Assembly: GCF_047971885.1 (NCBI RefSeq)
Contig: NZ_JBKEAE010000200.1
Location: forward strand, 1-11,228
DNA: 11,228 nucleotides
Reading direction: 5' to 3'
From: Tropicimonas sp047971885
GTDB taxonomy: Bacteria > Pseudomonadota > Alphaproteobacteria > Rhodobacterales > Rhodobacteraceae
The notes under the pieces were generated by a model. The model was not told the DNA's origin, ran no database searches, and saw only the letters and a list, made by a program, of their open reading frames with translations. The position numbers and the translations under genes were made by a program. Shown piece by piece: positions 1 through 5,721 of the stretch (position 1 is its first letter; each line of letters begins with the position of its first letter).

Positions 1-786
1 GCCACCGTGATAATGGCAGGCGGCGTGCCCCTCCTCCCCGAGCGCGGCCGCCAGGGATTCGGTCTTGGCCCGCGTTCCGCAATAGACGATGCCCGAACGC
101 CCCCGGCGCGCGGCGGCAAAGGACAGGATTTGCCGCCGCGGCGATTTCTTGGCCTCGAACGCAAGGTGGATGTTCGGCCGGTCGAACCCGTGCAGAAAGA
201 CCTTCGGCGTTTCGCCATCGAAGAGGCGCGCCACGATCTCGTCGCGCGTCTCGGCGTCGGCGGTGGCGGTGAAGGCGGCCAGCGGCACGCCGAGCGCGCG
301 GCGCAGATCGCCGATACGCAGGTAATCGGGGCGGAAATCGTGGCCCCACTGACTGACGCAATGCGCCTCGTCCACCGCGATCAGCCCGACGCCCGCGCGC
401 CGGAGCATCCCTGCGGCTCCGGCCGTGGCGAGCCGTTCGGGAGCCATGTAGAGCAGTTTCAGCGTTCCGGCATCGATGGCATCGAAAACCGCATCCGTCT
501 CCTCGGGGGTGTTGCCCGAGGTCAGCGCCCCCGCTGCGACACCGGTCTCGCGCAGCGCGCGCACCTGATCGCGCATCAGCGCGATCAGCGGCGAGATGAC
601 AACCGTCACCCCGTCGCGGCACAGTGCCGGCAATTGAAAACACAGCGATTTTCCCCCGCCCGTCGGCATGATTGCCAGCGTGTTCCGACCCGCGCTGACC
701 GAGGCGACGATCTCGGCCTGACCGGGGCGGAACGAATCGAATCCGAAGACGGAGGATAGGATCGACTCCGGTGAGGGTGCGGCCAT
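1..786 (-). CDS. recQ: ATP-dependent DNA helicase RecQ, N-terminal part (cut by window edge)
   Basis: The minus-strand frame is open from an ATG at 786 to the left edge, giving 262 codons with no stop. The order of superfamily-2 helicase motifs is that of RecQ: FRPGQ at residues 19-23 (motif 0), Walker A PTGGGKS around 41-47, SPLIALMRDQV around 65-75, the Walker B box DEAH at 139-142 followed directly by the RecQ-typical CVSQWGHDFRPDY, TAT at 173-175 (motif III), and IVYCGTRAKTE in the second RecA lobe. The window ends in YHGG, the counterpart of the YHAG motif, so the rest of lobe 2 and the zinc-binding, winged-helix and HRDC parts lie outside. RecQ is a 3'-5' helicase acting in recombination and replication-fork repair. 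The ATG at 786 gives the normal N-terminal length; the upstream Shine-Dalgarno is weak. It lies 84 bp downstream of yggT on the same strand and may be co-transcribed with it. Confidence 0.96.
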   Translation of the reverse strand, partial: MAAPSPESILSSVFGFDSFRPGQAEIVASVSAGRNTLAIMPTGGGKSLCFQLPALCRDGVTVVISPLIALMRDQVRALRETGVAAGALTSGNTPEETDAVFDAIDAGTLKLLYMAPERLATAGAAGMLRRAGVGLIAVDEAHCVSQWGHDFRPDYLRIGDLRRALGVPLAAFTATADAETRDEIVARLFDGETPKVFLHGFDRPNIHLAFEAKKSPRRQILSFAAARRGRSGIVYCGTRAKTESLAAALGEEGHAACHYHGG

Positions 787-820
787 GTCCGGTCCTGCGG
801 GATTATCTGCTGCTCGTTAT

Positions 821-852
821 CGGCCGTACCATCCCACAGGACGATTCGGCCG
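821..852 (-). other. Inverted repeat between yggT and recQ
   Basis: Two copies of the palindromic hexamer CGGCCG (821-826 and 847-852) can pair across a 20-nt loop. Within that loop short ATC/GAT and CC/GG pairs can also form. There is no U-tract on either strand, so this is at best a weak pause or processing hairpin in the 84-bp yggT-recQ gap. It may be chance in GC-rich DNA. Confidence 0.2.
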
Positions 853-870
853 GCAAGACCGCGCGGCGCG

Positions 871-1158
871 TCAGCGGAAGAAGATGCCCGGCAGGATGAT
901 GTCGCGCACGGCAATCAGGATGATGAAGGCGACCAGCGGAGCGAGGTCGAGCGGGCGCGTGTCGGGCAGGATGTTGCGGATCGGGCGATAGACCGGCTCG
1001 AGCAGCTTGTTCAGCCCGTCCCAGATGCCGCGCACCATCGGCTGGCGATAGTTCAGCACGTTGAAATTCAGCAGCCAGCTCATGATGATCTGCACGATCA
1101 TGACGAAAAAGGCGACGTCGAGGACAAGCCTGAGAAGTTGATAGATCATGATGGACAT
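871..1158 (-). CDS. yggT: YggT family integral membrane protein
   Basis: A 95-residue minus-strand protein with two strongly hydrophobic segments (about residues 5-30 and 74-92) around a polar loop. The loop carries the family hallmark EPVYRPIRNILPD (54-66) followed by LDLAPLV (70-76). Length and layout match single-repeat YggT proteins (Pfam YGGT), inner-membrane proteins of poorly defined role, linked in some bacteria to osmotic tolerance or to cell-division or thylakoid organisation. The reading frame stays open upstream to 1389. However, the ATG at 1158 has AGGAG at 1169-1165 with a 6-nt gap and starts exactly where family similarity begins, so that start was chosen. A plausible promoter lies just upstream, and recQ follows 84 bp downstream on the same strand. 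Confidence 0.93.
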   Translation of the reverse strand: MSIMIYQLLRLVLDVAFFVMIVQIIMSWLLNFNVLNYRQPMVRGIWDGLNKLLEPVYRPIRNILPDTRPLDLAPLVAFIILIAVRDIILPGIFFR

Positions 1159-1187
1159 CTGCCGCTCCTGAAACGCACTCCGGCAAG

Positions 1188-1216
1188 GATGTAGGCGCCG
1201 CGGCGGGCGGGCGCAA
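1188..1216 (-). promoter_or_regulatory. Candidate sigma-70-type promoter for yggT
   Basis: On the minus strand TTGCGC (1216-1211) and TACATC (1193-1188) are separated by exactly 17 nt. They would place a start near 1181, about 23 nt upstream of the yggT ATG. Spacing and position fit well. The hexamers are only partial matches to consensus. Confidence 0.38.
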
Positions 1217-1237
1217 CCGCGGCAACGCAAGGTCGCG

Positions 1238-1243
1238 CTTGAC
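1238..1243 (+). promoter_or_regulatory. Candidate -35 element for the thioesterase-dapE cluster
   Basis: CTTGAC, the usual alphaproteobacterial -35 core, lies 43 nt before the thioesterase start. No good -10 hexamer is found at 16-18 nt spacing (TTGCTC at 17). The sequence following it contains a short dyad, CCTT-GGCGT-AAGG at 1243-1255. This may be a weak or activator-dependent promoter. Confidence 0.25.
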
Positions 1244-1286
1244 CTTGGCGTAAGGATCGGCTTGCTCGATGCGAAAGGAGCCGCCG

Positions 1287-1847
1287 ATGTACCCTTTCGC
1301 CCGCCTTGTATCCGAGTTGTTGCGCCACCGCAAAGCCGCGCCGCTGCCCCTGACCGGCATCCATGTGGCGCACCACATCTGCTGGCCATGGGATATCGAC
1401 ATGTTCATGGAACTGAACAACGGGCGGACACTGACGCTTTACGATCTGGGCCGTATCGTGCTGTTCCGGCGTCTCGGCATCATGGGGGCGATGCGCGCGC
1501 AGGGCTGGGGCGGCACAGTTGCCGGAACGTCGATCCGCTATCGTCGCCGGGTGCGCGCCTTCGACCGGTTCGAGCTTCGCACGCGCCTGATCGGCTGGGA
1601 CGAGCGGTTCTTCTATGCCGAGCAATCCATGTGGGTCCGGGGGGAATGTGCCTCGCACGGGCTGCTGCGGCTGGCACTGACCGACCCTCTGGGGCTGGTG
1701 CCGACCGAACGTGTCGCTGCGGTTCTGGGTGCGGCGCCGGAGAGCCCCCCGTTGCCCGGGTGGGTTACCGCGTGGATCGAGGCCGAGGCACAACGCCCCT
1801 GGCCGCCGATGCGGGAAACCGGGGACGGCGAGACGATTGCAGCCTGA
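1287..1847 (+). CDS. Acyl-CoA thioesterase, 4HBT/THEM6-like
   Basis: A 186-residue single hot-dog-fold protein. The diagnostic stretch is WPWDIDMFMELNNGRTLTLY followed by DLGR, starting at about residue 32. It corresponds to the D-x-N-x-H-hNN-x-x-Y/L-x-x-x-D-x-x-R core of 4-hydroxybenzoyl-CoA-thioesterase-like (4HBT_2/THEM6) proteins. A second conserved block, SIRYRRRVRAFDRFELRTR, follows, then a WDERFFYAEQSMW strand. Such enzymes hydrolyse acyl-CoA thioesters in the cytoplasm; the substrate is unknown here. The frame is open from an ATG at 1269, but the ATG at 1287 is preceded by AAGGAG (1275-1280) with an ideal 6-nt gap, so 1287 was chosen. dapE starts 42 bp downstream on the same strand, so the two may share a transcript. 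No metabolic link between them is obvious. Confidence 0.88.
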   Translation: MYPFARLVSELLRHRKAAPLPLTGIHVAHHICWPWDIDMFMELNNGRTLTLYDLGRIVLFRRLGIMGAMRAQGWGGTVAGTSIRYRRRVRAFDRFELRTRLIGWDERFFYAEQSMWVRGECASHGLLRLALTDPLGLVPTERVAAVLGAAPESPPLPGWVTAWIEAEAQRPWPPMRETGDGETIAA

Positions 1848-1889
1848 CACCGGAGCGGCTAGGCCATCGCAAACGCTGAAGGATCCGCC

Positions 1890-3029
1890 ATGATCGACCC
1901 GGTTCAACTCACCGCCGAACTTGTCCGCTGCCGCTCTGTCACCCCGGCCGAGGGTGGCGCATTGCTGTTGCTCGAACGGGTACTGAGCGATGCGGGCTTC
2001 GCCTGTACGCGGATCGACCGGAACGGCACGCCGAACCTGTTCGCCCGCTGGGGGACAAGGGGCCATGCGCGCAGCTTCGGCTTCAACGGTCACACCGATG
2101 TCGTCCCCGTTGGCGATACCGCGGCGTGGAGCGCCGATCCGTTCGGCGGAGAGATTCGCGATGGCATCCTCTGGGGCAGGGGCGCGACCGATATGAAATC
2201 GGGTGTTGCGGCGTTCGTCGCGGCGGCGGCGAAACTGGTGTCCGAGGCACCGCCCGACGGGGCGGTCGTGCTGACCATCACCGGGGACGAGGAGGGTGAC
2301 GCGACCGATGGTACCACCGCGCTGCTCGACTGGATGGCGGCGGAGGGCGAGGCGATGTCGGTCTGTCTCGTCGGTGAACCGACCTGCCCCGAACGGATGG
2401 GCGAGATGATAAAGATCGGGCGGCGCGGCTCGATCACCGCCCGTTTTACCGCAAGGGGCGTTCAGGGCCATGTCGCCTACCCCGATCGCGCGCGCAATCC
2501 GGTTGCCGCCATCGTTGCGCTTGCCGCACGGCTGGAGGCCCGACAACTGGACAAGGGCAGCGCCCATTTCGACCCGTCGAACCTGGTGGTGACGGCCATC
2601 GATACCGGCAATCCGGCGAGCAATGTCATCCCCGCCGCCTGTCGCGCCACGGTGAACATCCGCTTCAACGACCTGCACAGCGGCGCCGGCCTGTCGGAAT
2701 GGCTGAGGCAGGAGGCCGGGCGCGTTGCCACCGAGACCGGCGTCGGGATGGAGGTGACGACTTCGGTGTCAGGCGAAGCCTTCCTGACCCCACCCGGCCC
2801 GCTGTCCGATCTGGTGGCCCGGGCCGTCGCGGCCGAGACCGGCCTGCGGCCTGTCCTGTCCACCTCGGGCGGCACGTCGGACGCGCGCTTCATCCGCGCA
2901 CATTGCCCGGTGGTGGAATTCGGTCTTGTCGGGCAGACCATGCACCAGATCGACGAACGGGTGGCGGTTGCGCAGATCGGCCAGCTTGCCGCCATATACC
3001 GGCGTATACTCGAGGAATATTTCGCATGA
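1890..3029 (+). CDS. dapE: Succinyl-diaminopimelate desuccinylase
   Basis: The 379-residue length is normal for DapE. This di-zinc M20-family amidase releases succinate from N-succinyl-LL-2,6-diaminopimelate in the succinylase branch of lysine and meso-DAP synthesis, and so feeds peptidoglycan. The ligand set is complete: H68 and D70 in NGHTDVVPVGD, bridging D101 in GRGATDMKSG, general base E134 and ligand E135 in TGDEEGDATDGT, E163 in GEPT, and H352 in GQTMHQIDERV. H194 in GVQGHVAYP marks the dimerisation domain. The substrate-carboxylate-binding STSGGTSDARFI block is also present. These positions match the Haemophilus DapE numbering almost exactly, which separates it from ArgE and other M20 peptidases. 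The start at 1890 has AAGGAT upstream. Its TGA overlaps the ATG of the next gene (ATGA, 3026-3029), suggesting translational coupling. Confidence 0.97.
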   Translation: MIDPVQLTAELVRCRSVTPAEGGALLLLERVLSDAGFACTRIDRNGTPNLFARWGTRGHARSFGFNGHTDVVPVGDTAAWSADPFGGEIRDGILWGRGATDMKSGVAAFVAAAAKLVSEAPPDGAVVLTITGDEEGDATDGTTALLDWMAAEGEAMSVCLVGEPTCPERMGEMIKIGRRGSITARFTARGVQGHVAYPDRARNPVAAIVALAARLEARQLDKGSAHFDPSNLVVTAIDTGNPASNVIPAACRATVNIRFNDLHSGAGLSEWLRQEAGRVATETGVGMEVTTSVSGEAFLTPPGPLSDLVARAVAAETGLRPVLSTSGGTSDARFIRAHCPVVEFGLVGQTMHQIDERVAVAQIGQLAAIYRRILEEYFA

Positions 3030-3457
3030 CATTCGTGGTATCCGAAGCGGCGACACCGGAAGACCGCAAGACCTGTGCTGCCTTGCGCCGGCAGGTGTTC
3101 GTCGAGGAACAGGGCGTCAGCGAGGCCGAGGAGATCGACGGGCTCGACGATGTGGCGATGCACCTTCTTGCCCGCGACCGCGACCTGCCGGTGGGTACCC
3201 TGCGCATCCGCTTTGTCGGGGATGCGGCCAAGATCGAACGGGTCTGTGTGCTGAGCGACTATCGCGGCAGGAATGTCGGGCTGGCGCTGATGCGGGCGGC
3301 GCTCGACCGCGTTTCGCAGATGCCGGGGCTTTCACAGGTCAGGCTGGGCGCGCAGGTGACGGTGATCGGATTTTACCGGCGGCTCGGGTTCCGGGTCGAG
3401 GGCGATGAGTTTCTCGACGCCGGTATCCCGCACCGTCACATGGTGCTCGACCCGTGA
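3026..3457 (+). CDS. GNAT family N-acetyltransferase, ElaA/YjcF-like
   Basis: A 143-residue single-domain GNAT protein. The N-terminal LRRQVFVEEQGVSEAEEIDG (20-39) is characteristic of the ElaA/YjcF-type branch. It is followed by VGTLRIRF (beta-4), the acetyl-CoA pyrophosphate loop VCVLSDYRGRNVG (73-85), and IGFYRRLGFRVEGDEFLDAGIPH (114-136), the conserved end of the fold with the F-Y-x-x-x-G-F element. Members transfer acetyl from acetyl-CoA to an amine; the acceptor is unknown. In the usual R/Q-x-x-G-x-G/A loop the first glycine is replaced by N83, a modest departure. The start ATG overlaps the dapE stop by 4 bp. Its own TGA overlaps the GTG of the following gene, so it sits between two coupled junctions. 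The frame is open further upstream inside dapE, but that part is out-of-frame read-through with no GNAT similarity. Confidence 0.9.
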   Translation: MTFVVSEAATPEDRKTCAALRRQVFVEEQGVSEAEEIDGLDDVAMHLLARDRDLPVGTLRIRFVGDAAKIERVCVLSDYRGRNVGLALMRAALDRVSQMPGLSQVRLGAQVTVIGFYRRLGFRVEGDEFLDAGIPHRHMVLDP

Positions 3458-4092
3458 ACCGGCGAGCGCCGCACTGGCGGCGGCAGGTGATCGTCATGCT
3501 CAAGGAGCCGCGCCCGGGCAGGGTCAAGACGCGGCTTGGCCGCGATATCGGGATGACCGACGCGGCATGGTGGTTCCGCCATCAGGCGCTTGGGCTGATC
3601 CGCCATCTGCGCGACCCGCGCTGGGATATCGTGCTGGCGGTCTCGCCCGATCATGCCGGGATGGCCTCGCGCGTCTGGCCCGGGCACCTGCCGCGCGTGG
3701 CTCAGGGGCCGGGCGATCTGGGCGACAGGTTCGGCCGCCTGTTTCGCGGCGGCCAGAAGGGCCCCCGTCTCATCGTCGGCGCCGATGTTCCGGCGATGCG
3801 CCGGCGGCACATCGCGCGCGCCTTCGATGCGCTCGGCAATCATCAGGCGGTGCTCGGCCCCGCACCGGATGGCGGTTACTGGCTGATCGGGCTGAAACGC
3901 GCCACGCCGCTGCCGCTGCGGGTTTTCGCCGGCGTGCGCTGGTCGACCGGACAGGCGATGGCCGACACGATCGCGGGGCTCGCGCCGCTGCGGATCGCCC
4001 TTGTCGACAGACTGGCCGATGTAGATACCGCCGGCGATCTCGCTAACGCTTGGGGGCCTCCCATTCCGAGGCGGGCACGTTGCGGCGGTTGA
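3454..4092 (+). CDS. TIGR04282/DUF2064 family glycosyltransferase-like protein
   Basis: A 212-residue GT-A/nucleotidyltransferase-like protein. Motifs seen: KEPRPGRVKTRLGR (17-30), the P-x-x-G-x-V-K-T-R-L nucleotide-binding loop; GDLGDRFGRLF (87-97); LIVGADVP (106-113), the metal-binding D-x-P strand usually written GTDSP; GPAPDGGYWLIGL (135-147); and DVDTAGDL near the C terminus (189-196). This is the family often labelled rSAM/selenodomain-associated transferase or arsenosugar biosynthesis transferase. No radical-SAM, arsenic or selenium gene is present in the window, so that label should not be read as function. The start is a GTG in a 4-bp GTGA overlap with the GNAT stop (3454-3457) and lacks a clear Shine-Dalgarno, consistent with coupling. 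The last 50 bp overlap the 3' end of the convergent SulP gene, so the basic C-terminal tail is encoded antisense to SulP codons. Confidence 0.88.
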   Translation: MNRRAPHWRRQVIVMLKEPRPGRVKTRLGRDIGMTDAAWWFRHQALGLIRHLRDPRWDIVLAVSPDHAGMASRVWPGHLPRVAQGPGDLGDRFGRLFRGGQKGPRLIVGADVPAMRRRHIARAFDALGNHQAVLGPAPDGGYWLIGLKRATPLPLRVFAGVRWSTGQAMADTIAGLAPLRIALVDRLADVDTAGDLANAWGPPIPRRARCGG

Positions 4093-5305
4093 GCCGCAGC
4101 GCAAGCCCGACGGCAACCCCGACGCCGATGGCAACCGTCAGATCCGCAACCACCGTCAGAACGAGTGTCAGCACCAGCAGAAACCGGTCCGACCGCCGTT
4201 CCCTGAGATATCCCGCCCAGCGGTGCGGCTCGGTCATGTTCCAGGCGGTCAGGATCAGCAGTCCGGCAAGGGCCGGCATGGCCAGATAACCCGCCAGCGG
4301 TGCCGCGACCAGCATCACGACCAGTATGGTGAGCGCATGCACCAGCCCGGCGACCGGTGTCCTGCCGCCGGCACGGATGTTGGTGGCGGTGCGCGCGATG
4401 GCCCCGGTCGCCGGAAGCCCGCCGAAGAACGCCGAGCCGACATTCGCCGCCCCCTGTGCCAGAAGCTCGGCGTTCGGACGGTGCTTTCCGGCGATCATCC
4501 GGTCCGCCACCATGGCCGACAGCAACGACTCGACACCGGCAAGAAAGGCAATCACGAAGGCCGAAGGCCAGAGTTCGCCGATCCGCGTCAGGCTCATGGC
4601 CGGGATCGCCGGCATCGGCAGATTGCGGGGAAGGTCGCCGAAGCGCGACTGGATCGTATCGACCGGCAGCGCGCCGAAGGCAACGATGGCCGAGGTGATG
4701 GTGACGGCGACGATCAGCCCGGGAAAGCGCGGAAAAGCCCGCCGCATCAGGACGATCAGCACCATGGTGGCAATACCGATCCCCAGCGCCGCCAGGTTGA
4801 AGGTCTGCCGTGCCCGCCAGAGCGCCGCGATCCTGGCGAAGAACTCGGCCGGAACGGTCTCGACCGACAACCCCAACAGATCCTTGAGCTGGCTGGTCGC
4901 GATGATGATCGCGATCCCGATGGTGAATCCGTTGATCACCGGCTCGGGAACAAGCTGGATCAGGCGCCCGGCGCGGAAATATCCTGCGACAAGCAGGATG
5001 ATGCCCGCCATCAGCGTCGCGAGGACAAGCCCGTCATGACCATGGGTGGCGATGACGCTGAACACGACGACGATGAAGGCACCGGTCGGGCCGCCGATCT
5101 GAACCCTGCTGCCGCCCAGAAGCGAAATGAGAAACCCGCCGACGATCGCGGTTACCAGCCCCTTGGCCGGATCGGCCCCCGAGGCGATGGCAATGGCGAG
5201 GCTGAGCGGCATGGCCACCATGGCCACGGTGATTCCGGCCAGAAGGTCGGCGACAAAGGTCTGGCGGTCGTAGGTCTGGAGTGTGGTGAGGATCTTGGGC
5301 TTCAT
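4043..5305 (-). CDS. SulP family inorganic anion transporter without STAS domain
   Basis: A 420-residue polytopic membrane protein of the SLC26/SulP family, which carries sulfate, bicarbonate or other anions across the inner membrane. Family signatures: QTFVADLLAGITVAMVAMPL (15-34), QIGGPTGAF (69-77), PEPVINGFTIGIA (120-132), ESLLSAMVADRMI (259-271), and the long block NAELLAQGAANVGSAFFGGL plus PATGAIARTATNIRAGGRTPVAG (278-320). Many hydrophobic helices run throughout, the last around 375-402. The protein ends 18 residues after that helix (LNRRNVPASEWEAPKR), whereas typical members continue with a STAS domain of about 100 residues; none is encoded here. The frame stays open upstream to 5449, but the ATG at 5305 begins at the family's normal N terminus (MKPKILTTLQTYDRQ), with only GAG as a weak Shine-Dalgarno. 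The 3' end overlaps the convergent DUF2064 gene by 50 bp. The substrate is unknown. Confidence 0.92.
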   Translation of the reverse strand: MKPKILTTLQTYDRQTFVADLLAGITVAMVAMPLSLAIAIASGADPAKGLVTAIVGGFLISLLGGSRVQIGGPTGAFIVVVFSVIATHGHDGLVLATLMAGIILLVAGYFRAGRLIQLVPEPVINGFTIGIAIIIATSQLKDLLGLSVETVPAEFFARIAALWRARQTFNLAALGIGIATMVLIVLMRRAFPRFPGLIVAVTITSAIVAFGALPVDTIQSRFGDLPRNLPMPAIPAMSLTRIGELWPSAFVIAFLAGVESLLSAMVADRMIAGKHRPNAELLAQGAANVGSAFFGGLPATGAIARTATNIRAGGRTPVAGLVHALTILVVMLVAAPLAGYLAMPALAGLLILTAWNMTEPHRWAGYLRERRSDRFLLVLTLVLTVVADLTVAIGVGVAVGLALRLNRRNVPASEWEAPKR

Positions 5306-5345
5306 GGTGGCTCGCACGGCATGCGCGGTAATGTCGCGCACCGCC

Positions 5346-5375
5346 CTATTGCCGCAATTGCGCGGCCCTTCGCAA
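5346..5375 (-). promoter_or_regulatory. Candidate promoter with palindromic operator for SulP gene
   Basis: On the minus strand TTGCGA (5375-5370) and CAATAG (5351-5346) are 18 nt apart, about 40 nt upstream of the SulP ATG. The spacer contains the perfect 10-bp palindrome CGCAATTGCG (5353-5362), which could be a repressor or activator site. Both hexamers are imperfect. Confidence 0.28.
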
Positions 5376-5392
5376 GCGGGTGTGAGGGCCGT

Positions 5393-5408
5393 CCGCCCCA
5401 ACGGGCGG
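5393..5408. repeat. Short hairpin CCGCCC / GGGCGG
   Basis: A six-bp perfect stem with a 4-nt CAAC loop, lying 88 bp upstream of the SulP start and without a U-tract. It is followed at once by an interrupted dyad, CACCGGCAT / ATG-CCG-CCGGTG (5410-5436, with a 3-nt bulge). Role unknown. Confidence 0.3.
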
Positions 5409-5623
5409 CCACCGGCATCTGGCCATGCCGCCGGTGATGTTCCGGGCAAGATTCATGGCCCAACCCATAGCGCAGCCTTATGAACGATCCGGCTCGGGAC
5501 GGACGACGGGATGCGCGCGCACAGACGACCCGTGGCATGGCCGGATTCCGAATCGGCAGCGGCGCGGTTGCCGGATTGGCTGCGATATCGCCGGCACCGG
5601 TCGCAGGGCTCCCGCCCGTCGTC

Positions 5624-5642
5624 GGGGCATCGCGGATGCCCC
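5624..5642 (+). other. Perfect 8-bp stem-loop in the rnr leader
   Basis: GGGGCATC (5624-5631) and GATGCCCC (5635-5642) pair perfectly around a 3-nt GCG loop, about 80 nt upstream of the rnr start. It could be a structured leader element, an attenuator or a 5' stabiliser of the rnr mRNA. No U-tract follows. Confidence 0.4.
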
Positions 5643-5658
5643 TCCTCCCGTTGGGCCG

Positions 5659-5680
5659 GGCAGGCTTCGCCTGCCTGTTT
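5659..5680 (+). other. Second stem-loop in the rnr leader, weak terminator-like
   Basis: GGCAGGC (5659-5665) and GCCTGCC (5669-5675) form a perfect 7-bp stem with a TTC loop, followed by TGTTT. This resembles a weak intrinsic terminator or attenuator. It lies 16 nt after the 5624-5642 hairpin and 41 nt before the rnr ATG. With no plus-strand gene upstream to terminate, a leader or attenuation role is more likely if it is functional. Confidence 0.35.
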
Positions 5681-5721
5681 CCGCCCGTGACAGGTCGCCG
5701 CACGCATGATAGGCCGCGCCC

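Larger units (their letters stand above)
5306..5721. other. 416-bp non-coding divergent region between SulP and rnr, rich in stem-loops
   Basis: No protein-like frame was found here on either strand; the short open frames are arginine-rich and match nothing I recognise. It should carry the promoters of both divergent genes. It holds several perfect short inverted repeats, listed separately: 5353-5362, 5393-5408, 5410-5436, 5582-5591, 5624-5642 and 5659-5675. A 9-nt segment at 5502-5510 (GACGACGGG) is also fully complementary to 5615-5623 (CCCGTCGTC), which directly abuts the 5624 hairpin. No tRNA or recognised riboswitch was identified. Confidence 0.6.

Noticed and set aside
1146..2678. A 510-codon minus-strand frame antisense to the thioesterase and dapE
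   Set aside because: It is a shadow of two well-supported genes, with low-complexity basic composition and no recognisable motif. Its start side reads antisense through dapE catalytic motifs.
3026..3457. The GNAT protein as an acetyltransferase toxin (TacT-like) or an antibiotic-resistance enzyme
   Set aside because: The N-terminal block is ElaA/YjcF-like, there is no RHH or other antitoxin gene next to it, and it is coupled to dapE.
4223..5437. A 404-codon plus-strand frame antisense to SulP
   Set aside because: Its composition is extreme (Arg, Asp, Gly, His, Gln) and it mirrors transmembrane codons of SulP, so it is not a credible protein.
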